Source: Geobacillus icigianus (GTDB taxonomy: Bacteria > Bacillota > Bacilli > Bacillales > Anoxybacillaceae). From it: a DNA stretch of 14,134 bases. A program made the translations under genes and the position numbers. This document shows positions 7,343 through 14,107 of the stretch, in pieces. Where the stretch lies: positions 1 through 14,134 of the forward strand of contig NZ_JPYA01000065.1 in the NCBI RefSeq assembly GCF_000750005.1, written 5' to 3'. The notes beneath the pieces are model-generated. The model ran no database searches, had not been told where the DNA came from, and saw only the letters and a list, made by a program, of their open reading frames with translations. How positions within the stretch are numbered: position 1 is the stretch's first letter; every line of letters begins with the position of its first letter.

Positions 7343-8446
7343 TCAGCGAGCGCGGCGGCGGCTTAAAATATGATGGCCGTTTTGCAAAAACTGGCTGCGC
7401 GCTTTGCGCATCGTTTCAATCCGCTCTTCGGCCATCCGGTCAGCCGCCACGTACGTTGGAATGTTGTCGCGTTTGGCGATCGCGAACACTTTTTCGATGT
7501 TGTCGTAAATTTGCTCGATTTTTTTCATCGCCCGCTCGCGGTTGTAGCCGTACAGCTCATCGGCGACATTGATGACACCGCCGGCGTTGATCACATAATC
7601 CGGAGCGTACACGATCCCCATCTCATGAATGATGTCGCCGTGACGTGGCTCTTTCAGCTGGTTGTTCGCCGAGCCAGCGATCACCTTCGCTTTCAGCTGC
7701 GGAATCGTTTGGTCGTTGATAATGCCGCCGAGCGCGCACGGAGCGAAAATGTCGCACTCCACACCGTAAATGTCGTTCGGGTCGACCGCTTTCGCCCCAA
7801 ATTCCTCGACCGCGCGCGCCACCGCTTCCTTGTTGATGTCGGTAACGATGAGTTTCGCTCCTTCTTCATGCAAATGGCGGCACAGATGGTAAGCGACATT
7901 GCCGACGCCTTGGACGGCGACGACTTTTCCTTCGAGCGAATCGCTGCCGAACGCTTCTTTCGCCGCCGCTTTCATCCCGCGATACACACCGTAAGCGGTG
8001 GCCGGCGACGGGTTGCCGGATGAGCCGAATTCCGGCGAAATGCCGGTGACATAGTCGGTTTCTTGATAGATGATGTCCATATCGGCGACGGTCGTGCCGA
8101 CGTCTTCCGCCGTGATGTAGCGGCCGTTCAACCCTTGAATGAAGCGGCCGAACGCACGGAACATCGCCTCGTTTTTATCTTTGCGCGGGTCGCCGATGAT
8201 GACCGTCTTGCCGCCGCCAAGGTTCAACCCGGCGGCCGCGTTTTTGTACGTCATGCCGCGCGCGAGGCGCAAGGCGTCTTCAAGCGCTTCTTCTTCCGAA
8301 TTGTACATCCACATGCGCGTCCCGCCGAGCGCCGGGCCGAGCGTCGTGTCATGAATGGCGATGATCGCTTTCAGCCCTGACTCTTTATCTTGGCAAAACA
8401 GCACTTGCTCATAATCGTATGTTTCCATATATTTGAACAATTCCAT
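7343..8446 (-). CDS. bcd: Leucine dehydrogenase (branched-chain amino-acid dehydrogenase)
   Basis: The enzyme performs NAD+-dependent oxidative deamination of Leu, Val and Ile to 2-oxo acids plus ammonia, the entry step feeding the BKDH complex. The sequence reads as the well-known thermostable G. stearothermophilus enzyme. The substrate-binding lysine K68 lies in ARGMTYKNA and the catalytic K80 in GLNLGGGKT. The NAD-binding fold shows GVGNVA (180-185) and D203 at the end of the second strand (IVTDIN), as expected for NAD specificity. The length of 367 aa is close to the Bacillus family norm. The ATG at 8444-8446 has AGGGAGG 9 nt upstream, and only 21 nt separate it from the ptb stop. Confidence 0.97.
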   Translation of the reverse strand: MELFKYMETYDYEQVLFCQDKESGLKAIIAIHDTTLGPALGGTRMWMYNSEEEALEDALRLARGMTYKNAAAGLNLGGGKTVIIGDPRKDKNEAMFRAFGRFIQGLNGRYITAEDVGTTVADMDIIYQETDYVTGISPEFGSSGNPSPATAYGVYRGMKAAAKEAFGSDSLEGKVVAVQGVGNVAYHLCRHLHEEGAKLIVTDINKEAVARAVEEFGAKAVDPNDIYGVECDIFAPCALGGIINDQTIPQLKAKVIAGSANNQLKEPRHGDIIHEMGIVYAPDYVINAGGVINVADELYGYNRERAMKKIEQIYDNIEKVFAIAKRDNIPTYVAADRMAEERIETMRKARSQFLQNGHHILSRRRAR

Positions 8447-8467
8447 CTCAGATGGCCTCCCTCTTTT

Positions 8468-9367
8468 TTATTTCGCTGCTGAACAGATGGCAAGGGCGAG
8501 CGAATACAATTTGCTTTCGGCCGAGTCGGCGCGCGATGTCAAGACGATCGGCGCCTTCGCCCCGGCGATGACGGCGCCGACGTTGGCTTTGGCAAAATAG
8601 ACGAGCGACTTGTACAGCATGTTGCCGGATTCAATGTCCGGCACAAGCAAAATGTCCGCCTGTCCGGCCACATCGCTTTCAATCCGCTTATGTTTCGCTG
8701 CCGCCATCGACACCGCGTTGTCTAACGCAAGCGGCCCGTCAAGCAAACAATCGCCGATTTGCCCCCGCTTTTGCATGATCGCGAGCGCGGCGGCATCAAG
8801 CGTTGCCGGCATGGCGGGATTGACCGTCTCCACCGCTGCCAGCGCCGCGACTTTCGGGCGCTCGATGCCGATGGAACGCGCGATGATGACGGCGTTGTTC
8901 ACAATTTGCACCTTTTGTTCCAAATCGGGGGCGATGTTCATCGCCGCATCGGTGACGATGACAAGCCGGTCAAACGTCGGCACGTCAAACACCGCGACAT
9001 GGGACAACACCTTTCCGGTGCGCAGCCCGTACTCTTTGTTCAAGACGGCTTTCAGCAGTGTCGCTGTCGGCACATGCCCTTTCATCAACGCATCGGCCTC
9101 GTTCAAATGGACGGCGCGCACGGCCAGCTCCGCCGCTTGCCCGACCGAATTCGCATGAACGATCTCCACATCGGGAAAGCGGGCGCACCCCTTTTCCCTC
9201 AACAATCGGGCAATCCGGTCGCGATCTCCGTAAAGCACAAACCGGCCAAGGCGATGTTGTAGCGCCATCGCCACCGCCTCGATCACTTCTTCATCTTCCG
9301 CCGCCGCCACCGCCACCGTTTGGCTCTGGCGCCGGCTTGCCTCTTCGATTAACGATTCGAGCTTCAT
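8468..9367 (-). CDS. ptb: Phosphate butyryltransferase (phosphotransbutyrylase)
   Basis: The enzyme exchanges CoA of butyryl-, isobutyryl- or isovaleryl-CoA for phosphate, giving the acyl phosphate used by Buk. The 299-residue length equals that of B. subtilis Ptb. The sequence belongs to the phosphate acetyl/butaryltransferase fold: MKGHVPTATLLKAVL (about 94-108), an SHVAVFDVPTFDRLVIVTDA-type central strand, and near the C-terminus PDIESGNMLYKSL followed by AGAKAPIVLTSRAD, a conserved substrate-site segment. It is the first cistron after the sigma-54 promoter. The ATG at 9365-9367 has only a weak G-rich ribosome binding site (GGTTGGTG), unlike the strong sites of the later genes. Confidence 0.95.
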   Translation of the reverse strand: MKLESLIEEASRRQSQTVAVAAAEDEEVIEAVAMALQHRLGRFVLYGDRDRIARLLREKGCARFPDVEIVHANSVGQAAELAVRAVHLNEADALMKGHVPTATLLKAVLNKEYGLRTGKVLSHVAVFDVPTFDRLVIVTDAAMNIAPDLEQKVQIVNNAVIIARSIGIERPKVAALAAVETVNPAMPATLDAAALAIMQKRGQIGDCLLDGPLALDNAVSMAAAKHKRIESDVAGQADILLVPDIESGNMLYKSLVYFAKANVGAVIAGAKAPIVLTSRADSAESKLYSLALAICSAAK

Positions 9368-9390
9368 CGTCTACACCAACCTTTTTTGCC

Positions 9391-9407
9391 TATCGTGCTG
9401 CACGATA
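9391..9407. promoter_or_regulatory. Perfect dyad on the predicted sigma-54 start site
   Basis: TATCGTGCTGCACGATA is a perfect 8+1+8 palindrome. It lies just downstream of the -12 element, so it would cover about -5 to +12 of the ptb transcript. It has no T-tract. It may be an operator for a dimeric repressor or a hairpin at the extreme 5' end of the mRNA. Confidence 0.55.
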
Positions 9408-9412
9408 ATCTA

Positions 9413-9428
9413 TGCAAAAACTATGCCA
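9413..9428 (-). promoter_or_regulatory. Sigma-54 (SigL) -24/-12 promoter of the ptb-bcd-buk-lpdV-bkd operon
   Basis: On the minus strand TTGGCATAGTTTTTGCA matches the sigma-54 consensus TGGCAC-N5-TTGCA, with the diagnostic GG-N10-GC spacing and only one departure (T for C) in the -24 box. The predicted start is near 9402, about 35 nt before ptb. The adjacent bkdR encodes the required AAA+ activator, as in the B. subtilis SigL-dependent bkd operon. Confidence 0.92.
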
Positions 9429-9440
9429 ACACCAAAACGA

Positions 9441-9454
9441 TGAAAGCGCTTTAA
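9441..9454. promoter_or_regulatory. cre-like CcpA site upstream of the sigma-54 promoter
   Basis: TGAAAGCGCTTTAA (plus) matches the B. subtilis cre consensus TGWAANCGNTNWCA at 13 of 14 positions, in either orientation. It is centred about 46 bp upstream of the predicted transcription start, between the -24 box and the candidate activator site. This would couple branched-chain amino-acid catabolism to carbon catabolite control; that link is inferred. Confidence 0.55.
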
Positions 9455-9469
9455 ACAAACCATTTTTCC

Positions 9470-9505
9470 TTCATTGGTATGTGCAACTTTTTTCTTACCA
9501 TGAAA
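9470..9505. promoter_or_regulatory. Candidate BkdR upstream activating sequence (spaced inverted repeat)
   Basis: TTCATTGGTA (9470-9479) and TACCATGAA (9497-9505) form an inverted repeat with a one-base insertion and 17-nt spacing, centred about 86 bp upstream of the predicted start. That position and symmetry suit an enhancer for a dimeric Fis-type HTH activator, but I do not know the BkdR site from any reference. Confidence 0.35.
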
Positions 9506-9506
9506 A

Positions 9507-11570
9507 TTATTGCATGCTTTTTTTGTCAAGTCCGTATTTTTCCAACTTATAGTATAAATTGCGCACCGAAATGCCAAGCGCTCGGGCAGTCGCCGTTTTG
9601 TTGCCGCCATGGCGGCGGAGCGCCTGTTCGAGCAGCCGCGCTTCATAGCACGCCACCATTTCATCGAGCGGACGCAATTCTTCTTCGCTTTCGCCGCCGA
9701 ATGAAGGAGAGGAGGACGGCGTTGTCAACGGCGGCAAATGAAGGACGTCAATCATCACCTCATGAAATTTCATGAAAATCATCGCCCGGCCAAGCACATT
9801 TTCGAGCTCCCGGACATTGCCCGGCCAATCATAGGCCAACAGCTGCGCCATCGCTTCGTCCGTCACCCCTTCGACATTGCGCCCGTAATCTTGGTTCAGT
9901 TTCTGGATCAAATGTCGGCAAAGCGCCGGAATATCTTCCTTGCGGGCACGCAGCGGCGGAATGGAAATCGGCATCCGGTTGAGCCGATAGTATAAATCTT
10001 CGCGAAACGCGCCAGCAGCGATCGCTTTTTCCAGATTGACGTTGGTCGCGGCGATGACGCGGACGTTGATCGGAATCGGCTTCGTCCCGCCGACGCGAAC
10101 GATTTCTCGCTCCTGCAAAACGCGAAGCAGCTTCGCTTGCGTGCTCGCTGATAATTCACCAATTTCGTCAAGAAAAATGCTGCCGTTGTTCGCTTCTTCA
10201 AACAGCCCGCGCTTGCCGCCGCGCCGCGCCCCGGAAAACGCTCCTTCCTCGTAGCCAAACAATTCGCTTTCTAATAATGTTTCCGGAATGGCGGCGCAAT
10301 TCACACGGATAAACTTGTTATACTTTCGATCGCTGGCGTTATGAATGGCGTGGGCGAACAGCTCTTTGCCGGTCCCCGATTCCCCGCGCAATAAAATCGT
10401 TGCCGGCGTTTTCGCCGCCAGCTTGGCTTGCTCAATCGCCACTTTCATTTCTTCCGACTCGCCGATAATATCGGCAAACGAATATTTCGCCTCAAGATTG
10501 CGGATAATTTGCCGCGCCCGGTTGAGCTCCGCCGTCAGCCGCTGAATTTCCGAGACATCATGGATGACGCCAACGCTTCCTTTCAAGACGCCATCGACGA
10601 TAATCGGCGCGACATTGACGATGACGTCCCGATTTTTGGGGCCGACTTTCATGCGCGCTCCGCGCACCGGGCGGCGCGTTTTCAATACTTGCATATGCAT
10701 GCTTTCGCCCTCGGCAATATCGGCGGTCGCCGGCTTGCCGATCACGTCTTCTTCCTTCAAACCGGTAAGCCTCGTGTAGGCCGGATTGATCAAAATGCCG
10801 TTTCCGTTCTCATCGACCACGGAAATCGCTTCTTCCGATGAATGAATGATCGCTTCAAGCATCATCCGAACTTCCTTTAAATCGGTAATTTCCTCAGCTA
10901 AGGCGACAAGTTCAGTGACGTCTTTCAATACGGCGAGCGCCCCAAACAGTTGGCCGCTGTCATCGATGATCGGCATGCGGGTCGTGATTAATTTTTTGCC
11001 ATTGGGAAGCTCGACTTCTTGGTGAAACTCCGTTTGCCGGGTTTTCAGAACACGCGGCAGCCCGCTCGACGGCAAAACGGTGAGGATGTGCTTGCCAATC
11101 GCTTCCTGTTTGTCAAGCGCGAGCAACTCCGCGGCGCTTTCGTTCATATCGGTGACGTACCCATATTCATCGACAACGATCATGCCGTCATGGGACGAAT
11201 GAAAGATGAGGGCGCGCCGGGCTGCTTCGCTTTTCAGCTTGGCGATCAACGCTTCTTTCTCTTCGACCAACTCCGCCATCATGCGGGCAACGGCGCTTGG
11301 GACGATGTTCACCCCGTTTGGCGCCAAGTCACGAATCTCCTCAAGCACCTCGGCTCTGCCCGTTGTTTCAATAATCAAATCGAGCGGCTCTCTCAACCAC
11401 GGCCGCCAGTCGCTGGCCGCGGCGATGCCCCACTTTTTCGCCAGCTGCAGCCCCGGAGCGTTTTCATCGACATCGACGACCGCCTTCACCTCAAACCCCG
11501 ACGCTTCATGAAGCAGCTTCAGCAGCGATGTTCCGCGCGCATCGGCCCCGACGATCACAACGTTCTTCAT
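9507..11570 (-). CDS. bkdR: Sigma-54-dependent transcriptional activator BkdR
   Basis: This is the enhancer-binding ATPase that drives sigma-54 transcription of the downstream operon. Domains in order: a dinucleotide-fold-like segment (about 1-95, starting [14 protein letters not shown]); a first PAS domain (about 118-220, [14 protein letters not shown]); a second PAS domain (about 235-340, [14 protein letters not shown]); an AAA+ core (about 365-600) with Walker A GESGTGKE (396-403), sigma-54 loop GAFSGA (443-448), Walker [11 protein letters not shown] (463-472) and NVRELEN (585-591); and a Fis-type helix-turn-helix (about 650-680, [20 protein letters not shown]). The loop has Ser where GAFTGA has Thr. 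The start at 11568-11570 (687 aa) has GGTGG 5 nt upstream; a GTG 12 nt earlier lacks a ribosome binding site. No terminator separates it from ptb. Confidence 0.93.
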   Translation of the reverse strand: MKNVVIVGADARGTSLLKLLHEASGFEVKAVVDVDENAPGLQLAKKWGIAAASDWRPWLREPLDLIIETTGRAEVLEEIRDLAPNGVNIVPSAVARMMAELVEEKEALIAKLKSEAARRALIFHSSHDGMIVVDEYGYVTDMNESAAELLALDKQEAIGKHILTVLPSSGLPRVLKTRQTEFHQEVELPNGKKLITTRMPIIDDSGQLFGALAVLKDVTELVALAEEITDLKEVRMMLEAIIHSSEEAISVVDENGNGILINPAYTRLTGLKEEDVIGKPATADIAEGESMHMQVLKTRRPVRGARMKVGPKNRDVIVNVAPIIVDGVLKGSVGVIHDVSEIQRLTAELNRARQIIRNLEAKYSFADIIGESEEMKVAIEQAKLAAKTPATILLRGESGTGKELFAHAIHNASDRKYNKFIRVNCAAIPETLLESELFGYEEGAFSGARRGGKRGLFEEANNGSIFLDEIGELSASTQAKLLRVLQEREIVRVGGTKPIPINVRVIAATNVNLEKAIAAGAFREDLYYRLNRMPISIPPLRARKEDIPALCRHLIQKLNQDYGRNVEGVTDEAMAQLLAYDWPGNVRELENVLGRAMIFMKFHEVMIDVLHLPPLTTPSSSPSFGGESEEELRPLDEMVACYEARLLEQALRRHGGNKTATARALGISVRNLYYKLEKYGLDKKSMQ

Positions 11571-11616
11571 TCGCTCCACCACACTTCGCTATATGTCAAT
11601 TTTTGCAGACACTTTT

Positions 11617-11646
11617 ATCATACTTGATTTCCTCTTTCCTTGACAA
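11617..11646 (-). promoter_or_regulatory. Probable sigma-A promoter of bkdR
   Basis: On the minus strand TTGTCA (11646-11641) is followed after 18 nt by TATGAT (11622-11617). The predicted start is near 11610, about 40 nt before the bkdR ATG. Its -35 box overlaps that of the divergent yqzF promoter by five bases. Confidence 0.55.
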
Positions 11647-11667
11647 ATCGGGGATAACCGTTATGAT
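11640..11667 (+). promoter_or_regulatory. Probable sigma-A promoter of yqzF
   Basis: A perfect -35 TTGACA (11640-11645) is followed after 16 nt by TATGAT (11662-11667). The predicted start is near 11674, about 35 nt before the chosen yqzF ATG. It is back-to-back with the bkdR promoter. Confidence 0.65.
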
Positions 11668-11708
11668 AATCGATAAAGTCCATTTTGTCGGAAAGGAATG
11701 CGATCGCG

Positions 11709-11957
11709 ATGGAGCGAATCATGGCGCTGTTGATTTTAGTCATTCCTGGCCTTGGCGCGGCGCTTGGCATTAAATGGATGCGCGATGCGTTGTTCGGCAT
11801 CAGCGATCCGCCGTTCGCGCTTTTATGTCTGCAATTTTTCGCAGGATTTTTGCTGTTTGCCGCCGGACTGGCGTTTATCGGCGGATTTGTATTGCATCAT
11901 GACCGAAAGCGGAACAAAGTGCAGACGCGTTTCCAGCGCCGCCGCAACACTCGTTGA
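11709..11957 (+). CDS. yqzF: DUF2627 family membrane protein YqzF
   Basis: This is a small integral membrane protein of unknown function (82 aa). Two hydrophobic segments are clear, about 4-22 (IMALLILVIPGLGAALG) and about 36-62 (FALLCLQFFAGFLLF onward), followed by a very basic cytoplasmic-type tail (HHDRKRNKVQTRFQRRR). The conserved-looking GIKWMRDALFGI links the two helices. The assignment rests on recall of the DUF2627 pattern and on position: in B. subtilis yqzF lies between yqiK and bkdR. I chose the ATG at 11709; an ATG at 11721 with GGAG 6 nt upstream is a credible alternative, and a TTG at 11685 is less likely. It diverges from bkdR and converges with yqiK. Confidence 0.82.
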   Translation: MERIMALLILVIPGLGAALGIKWMRDALFGISDPPFALLCLQFFAGFLLFAAGLAFIGGFVLHHDRKRNKVQTRFQRRRNTR

Positions 11958-11962
11958 GAGAG

Positions 11963-11999
11963 GCAAAAAAAACGCCTTACCTCTTCGGTCAAGGCGTTT
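11963..11999 (-). terminator. Rho-independent terminator of yqiK
   Basis: AAACGCCTT (11970-11978) pairs perfectly with AAGGCGTTT (11991-11999), and the loop contains an extra ACC/GGT pairing. On the minus strand the stem is followed by eight T. On the plus strand only three T follow, so it primarily ends the leftward yqiK transcript and could only weakly stop yqzF. Confidence 0.8.
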
Positions 12000-12077
12000 C
12001 CTCCCTCCGTCGCTTTGCTTGCTGCTTTGCAAATGGCCGCCCGGATGGCCGCGCGCATCGAGTCAAGGCGTTTCCTC
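11988..12077. repeat. 16-bp exact direct repeat at the yqiK 3' end
   Basis: GTCAAGGCGTTTCCTC occurs at 11988-12003 and again at 12062-12077, 74 bp apart. The right copy encodes the last residues and stop of yqiK (Glu-Glu-Thr-Pro-stop), and the left copy supplies the rising arm of the yqiK terminator. Confidence 0.7.
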
Positions 12078-12791
12078 TTTCCATTGCTTCGCCTGTTGCG
12101 GGTAGTCGGTGAAGATGGCGTCAACGCCATAGGAAAACATCGTTTTCATCGCGTTTCGCTTATTCACCGTAAACGGGCGCACCGCCACCCCACGCTGCCG
12201 CGCTTCCGCCGCCCATTTCGCCGTGACGGTTCGATAATGAGGATGCAAGCCATCCGCTTTCATGACTCGCACATACGTCCATGGATCATGGAGCGGGTCG
12301 ATCGACAAAAGCGCCGTCTCCATGTCGGGAGCCAGCTCTCGACAAAGGCGCATGCTGTTATGGTTGAACGATGACAAAATCGTCCGCTTCTCAAGCCCGT
12401 AGCGGCGCACGAGGGCAATCGTTTTTTGCTCGAGCTTTTCGTAAGCGATCAAGCTGTTTTTCAACTCGATGTTGACGGCCAGCGGAGTGGGCGCCAACCA
12501 CGCCAACACTTCTTCCAAATGAGGAATGGGGCAATGACCATACCGCCCCCGCCATGTCGCCGCCGCGTTCAGCGCCCGCAGTTCGCGGTACGTCATGTCT
12601 TTCACCCAGCCGCTTCCGTCCGTCGTTCGGTCGACCGTTTCATCGTGAATGACGACCACTTCGCCGTCCTTGGTGAGCTGCACATCGAGTTCAATGCCGT
12701 CCGCTCCCACGTTTGCCGCCTCGATAAACGCCACCATCGTATTTTCCGGGTGTGTGCCTGCCGCTCCCCGATGGGCAAAAATCATAGTCAT
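12063..12791 (-). CDS. yqiK: Glycerophosphodiester phosphodiesterase
   Basis: This GDPD-family TIM-barrel hydrolase cleaves glycerophosphodiesters to glycerol 3-phosphate and an alcohol. The catalytic and metal-binding residues are all visible: HRG (7-9), PENT (15-18), E34 and D36 in GIELDVQLT, H49-D50 in VVIHDETVDRTTDG, and E109-K111 in NIELK. With the start at 12789-12791 (MTMIFAHRG) the protein has 242 residues, close to B. subtilis YqiK, and AGGGAG lies 6 nt upstream. Longer in-frame starts would add a 22-residue tail that contains this ribosome binding site. There is no signal peptide, so it is probably cytoplasmic. A good terminator follows at 11963-11999. Its position upstream of yqzF-bkdR repeats the Bacillus layout. 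Confidence 0.92.
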   Translation of the reverse strand: MTMIFAHRGAAGTHPENTMVAFIEAANVGADGIELDVQLTKDGEVVVIHDETVDRTTDGSGWVKDMTYRELRALNAAATWRGRYGHCPIPHLEEVLAWLAPTPLAVNIELKNSLIAYEKLEQKTIALVRRYGLEKRTILSSFNHNSMRLCRELAPDMETALLSIDPLHDPWTYVRVMKADGLHPHYRTVTAKWAAEARQRGVAVRPFTVNKRNAMKTMFSYGVDAIFTDYPQQAKQWKEETP

Positions 12792-13020
12792 CTCCGTCTC
12801 CCTTTCCTCCATGTTGACCGCTCGACTCGTGAACAAAAACAAGCGATACAAAAGCAATTTTGACGATCATCATTAGCGTATCATGCACATACAGCTTAGA
12901 ACAAGCATCTTTTTCTACGTATCCGTTTCATTCTTTTTAGACCAAATAAATTGTGTAAAAAAAAATCGTTTTATGCAGGAAATTTGCAGACCACCAGCGA
13001 ATGCTTTTATAAACAAAGGA

Positions 13021-13028
13021 AAAGGAGG
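13021..13028 (+). promoter_or_regulatory. Ribosome binding site deciding the TTG/ATG start
   Basis: AAAGGAGG ends 8 nt before a TTG (13037-13039) and 11 nt before the adjacent in-frame ATG (13040-13042). The spacing favours TTG slightly; the product differs by one Met. A weak upstream promoter (TTGCAG at 12984, 18 nt, TATAAA at 13008) would leave a very short leader and is uncertain. Confidence 0.6.
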
Positions 13029-13036
13029 ATGTTGCC

Positions 13037-13705
13037 TTGATGAAAAAGAAGATGGGACTGTCCGCGCTTATTATTTTTGCTATTCTTTTTTCTTTTGGCC
13101 TAGGCGCCATTGCCGCACCTAAGCTTACGCTATTGTTCAACAACAAACAGCAAAAAATCGATGTTCGGATCATCAACAACCAACCTTACGTCCCACTGTA
13201 TAGCATCGTTGGTCTTTTTGGTGGAAAAGTCACGTATGAGAAAAAAACAAACCGTTATCAAGTGACTTCAAAAGATTTCAATCCTCACCCTAGTCAAGCG
13301 AAGTCATATACCGTGAACGTCATGGGCGCGTCTGGTCCAATGAAAATCACGATCAATAAGGTCACAGTCGATCCAGCATACAAATACGATCCATATTTAC
13401 CGCCCATTAAAGCGGTTGTGCTCGATGTGGTTGTTGAAAATACATCATCGGCAAAAATCAGCTGGCATCCTGCTCAAGGAATTTTCGCTTTGAATACCGG
13501 AGAGCAGATCGAGGACGCGTTGTTGTATTCACAAAATGTCAGCGGTGATTTTTTAGGTCATACGGTCAAGAAAGGAAAAATCGCCCTGCCTGTTCACGGA
13601 GACTTGGAACGAGTGAGAATGGTGAAATGCTATATCCATGCTGCTTTTGATGAACAGCTACAACCAGTTGGAGAAGATTTATCCTTAGAAATTCCATTCC
13701 GCTAA
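13037..13705 (+). CDS. Exported protein with copper-amine-oxidase-N-like and Ig-like (DUF4352-type) regions
   Basis: This is a 222-residue protein of unknown function. A Lys-rich start and a hydrophobic core (about 7-24) ending in AIAA-P form a signal peptide cleaved near residue 27. There is no lipobox Cys, so it is probably released or wall-associated. Residues about 30-75 (FNNKQQKIDVRIINNQPYVP onward) resemble the short beta domain found at the N-terminus of copper amine oxidases and many Firmicute surface proteins; no copper ligands are implied. Residues about 90-210 have the alternating-strand pattern and VVVENTSSAKISW phrase of DUF4352-like immunoglobulin folds. It is more A/T-rich than the bkd genes and has no obvious partner. 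Both family assignments come from sequence style and are tentative; the gene itself is well supported by AAAGGAGG. Confidence 0.75.
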   Translation: MMKKKMGLSALIIFAILFSFGLGAIAAPKLTLLFNNKQQKIDVRIINNQPYVPLYSIVGLFGGKVTYEKKTNRYQVTSKDFNPHPSQAKSYTVNVMGASGPMKITINKVTVDPAYKYDPYLPPIKAVVLDVVVENTSSAKISWHPAQGIFALNTGEQIEDALLYSQNVSGDFLGHTVKKGKIALPVHGDLERVRMVKCYIHAAFDEQLQPVGEDLSLEIPFR

Positions 13706-14009
13706 ATCATCTCGATAAAATTACCTGAAACGAATAGCGTCGTCCTCATCAAGCAGACAAACGGCCCGGGTTCTGGGAGGCTGGTGATGTAGGGGGACAG
13801 GTCGCTTCCCAATCTCGTTTCTTAAATAGAAAATCTTGGTCATGCCGTCTTTTGATTTGTTGTGATTTCCTACTCGTCGGCCGTTGTTTTTCACCAATCC
13901 TTCACCTTGTTGCTTAAAGATGCAGTTGCTGTATTTATCGTTCAAGTCTTGAAGAACCAAAAACGTAGACAGTTGGACCGGCCCTTAAATGGCAAATAAA
14001 CCGAATGAA
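13706..14009. other. About 300 bp with no supportable gene
   Basis: Between the exported-protein stop and the hairpin at 14010 I see no convincing gene. A 79-codon minus frame (13721-13960) is open but lacks a good ribosome binding site and resembles nothing I know; no clear terminator follows the exported-protein gene. Given the insertion-sequence-like end at 14010, this may be degenerate mobile-element or ordinary intergenic DNA. Confidence 0.4.
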
Positions 14010-14066
14010 GAGGGTGTCCCAAAAGTGTTCGCATAGCGTTCGCTTTTCGGACACCCTCCTTTTTTT
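14010..14066 (+). terminator. Strong hairpin terminator, probably within an insertion-sequence left end
   Basis: GAGGGTGTCC (14010-14019) pairs with GGACACCCTC (14049-14058). After one C/C mismatch the stem continues with AAAAG/CTTTT. It is followed by C and seven T (14060-14066). The arms also read as inverted repeats in the style of insertion-sequence termini. It would block transcripts entering from the left. Confidence 0.7.
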
Positions 14067-14098
14067 CGCAAAAAAAAATAAGAAAACCGTTCCTCTTT

Positions 14099-14107
14099 TG
14101 GTATAAT
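14099..14107 (+). promoter_or_regulatory. Extended -10 promoter reading out of the window
   Basis: TGGTATAAT is a perfect extended -10 (TG-N-TATAAT); no good -35 is visible at 17 nt. It lies 33 nt after the hairpin T-tract and points toward a gene beyond 14134, most likely a transposase given the context. Confidence 0.65.

Noticed and set aside
9495..9509. Possible CodY box (AATTTTC half) at the bkdR 3' end
   Set aside because: Only one half matches AATTTTCWGAAAATT; about 9 of 15 positions, which is too weak in A/T-rich DNA.
11897..12130. 77-codon minus-strand ORF in the yqzF-yqiK gap
   Set aside because: It reads through the yqiK terminator and its composition follows the repeat; no independent support.
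13721..13960. 79-codon minus-strand ORF
   Set aside because: No ATG start with a ribosome binding site and no recognisable motif; left as unassigned DNA.
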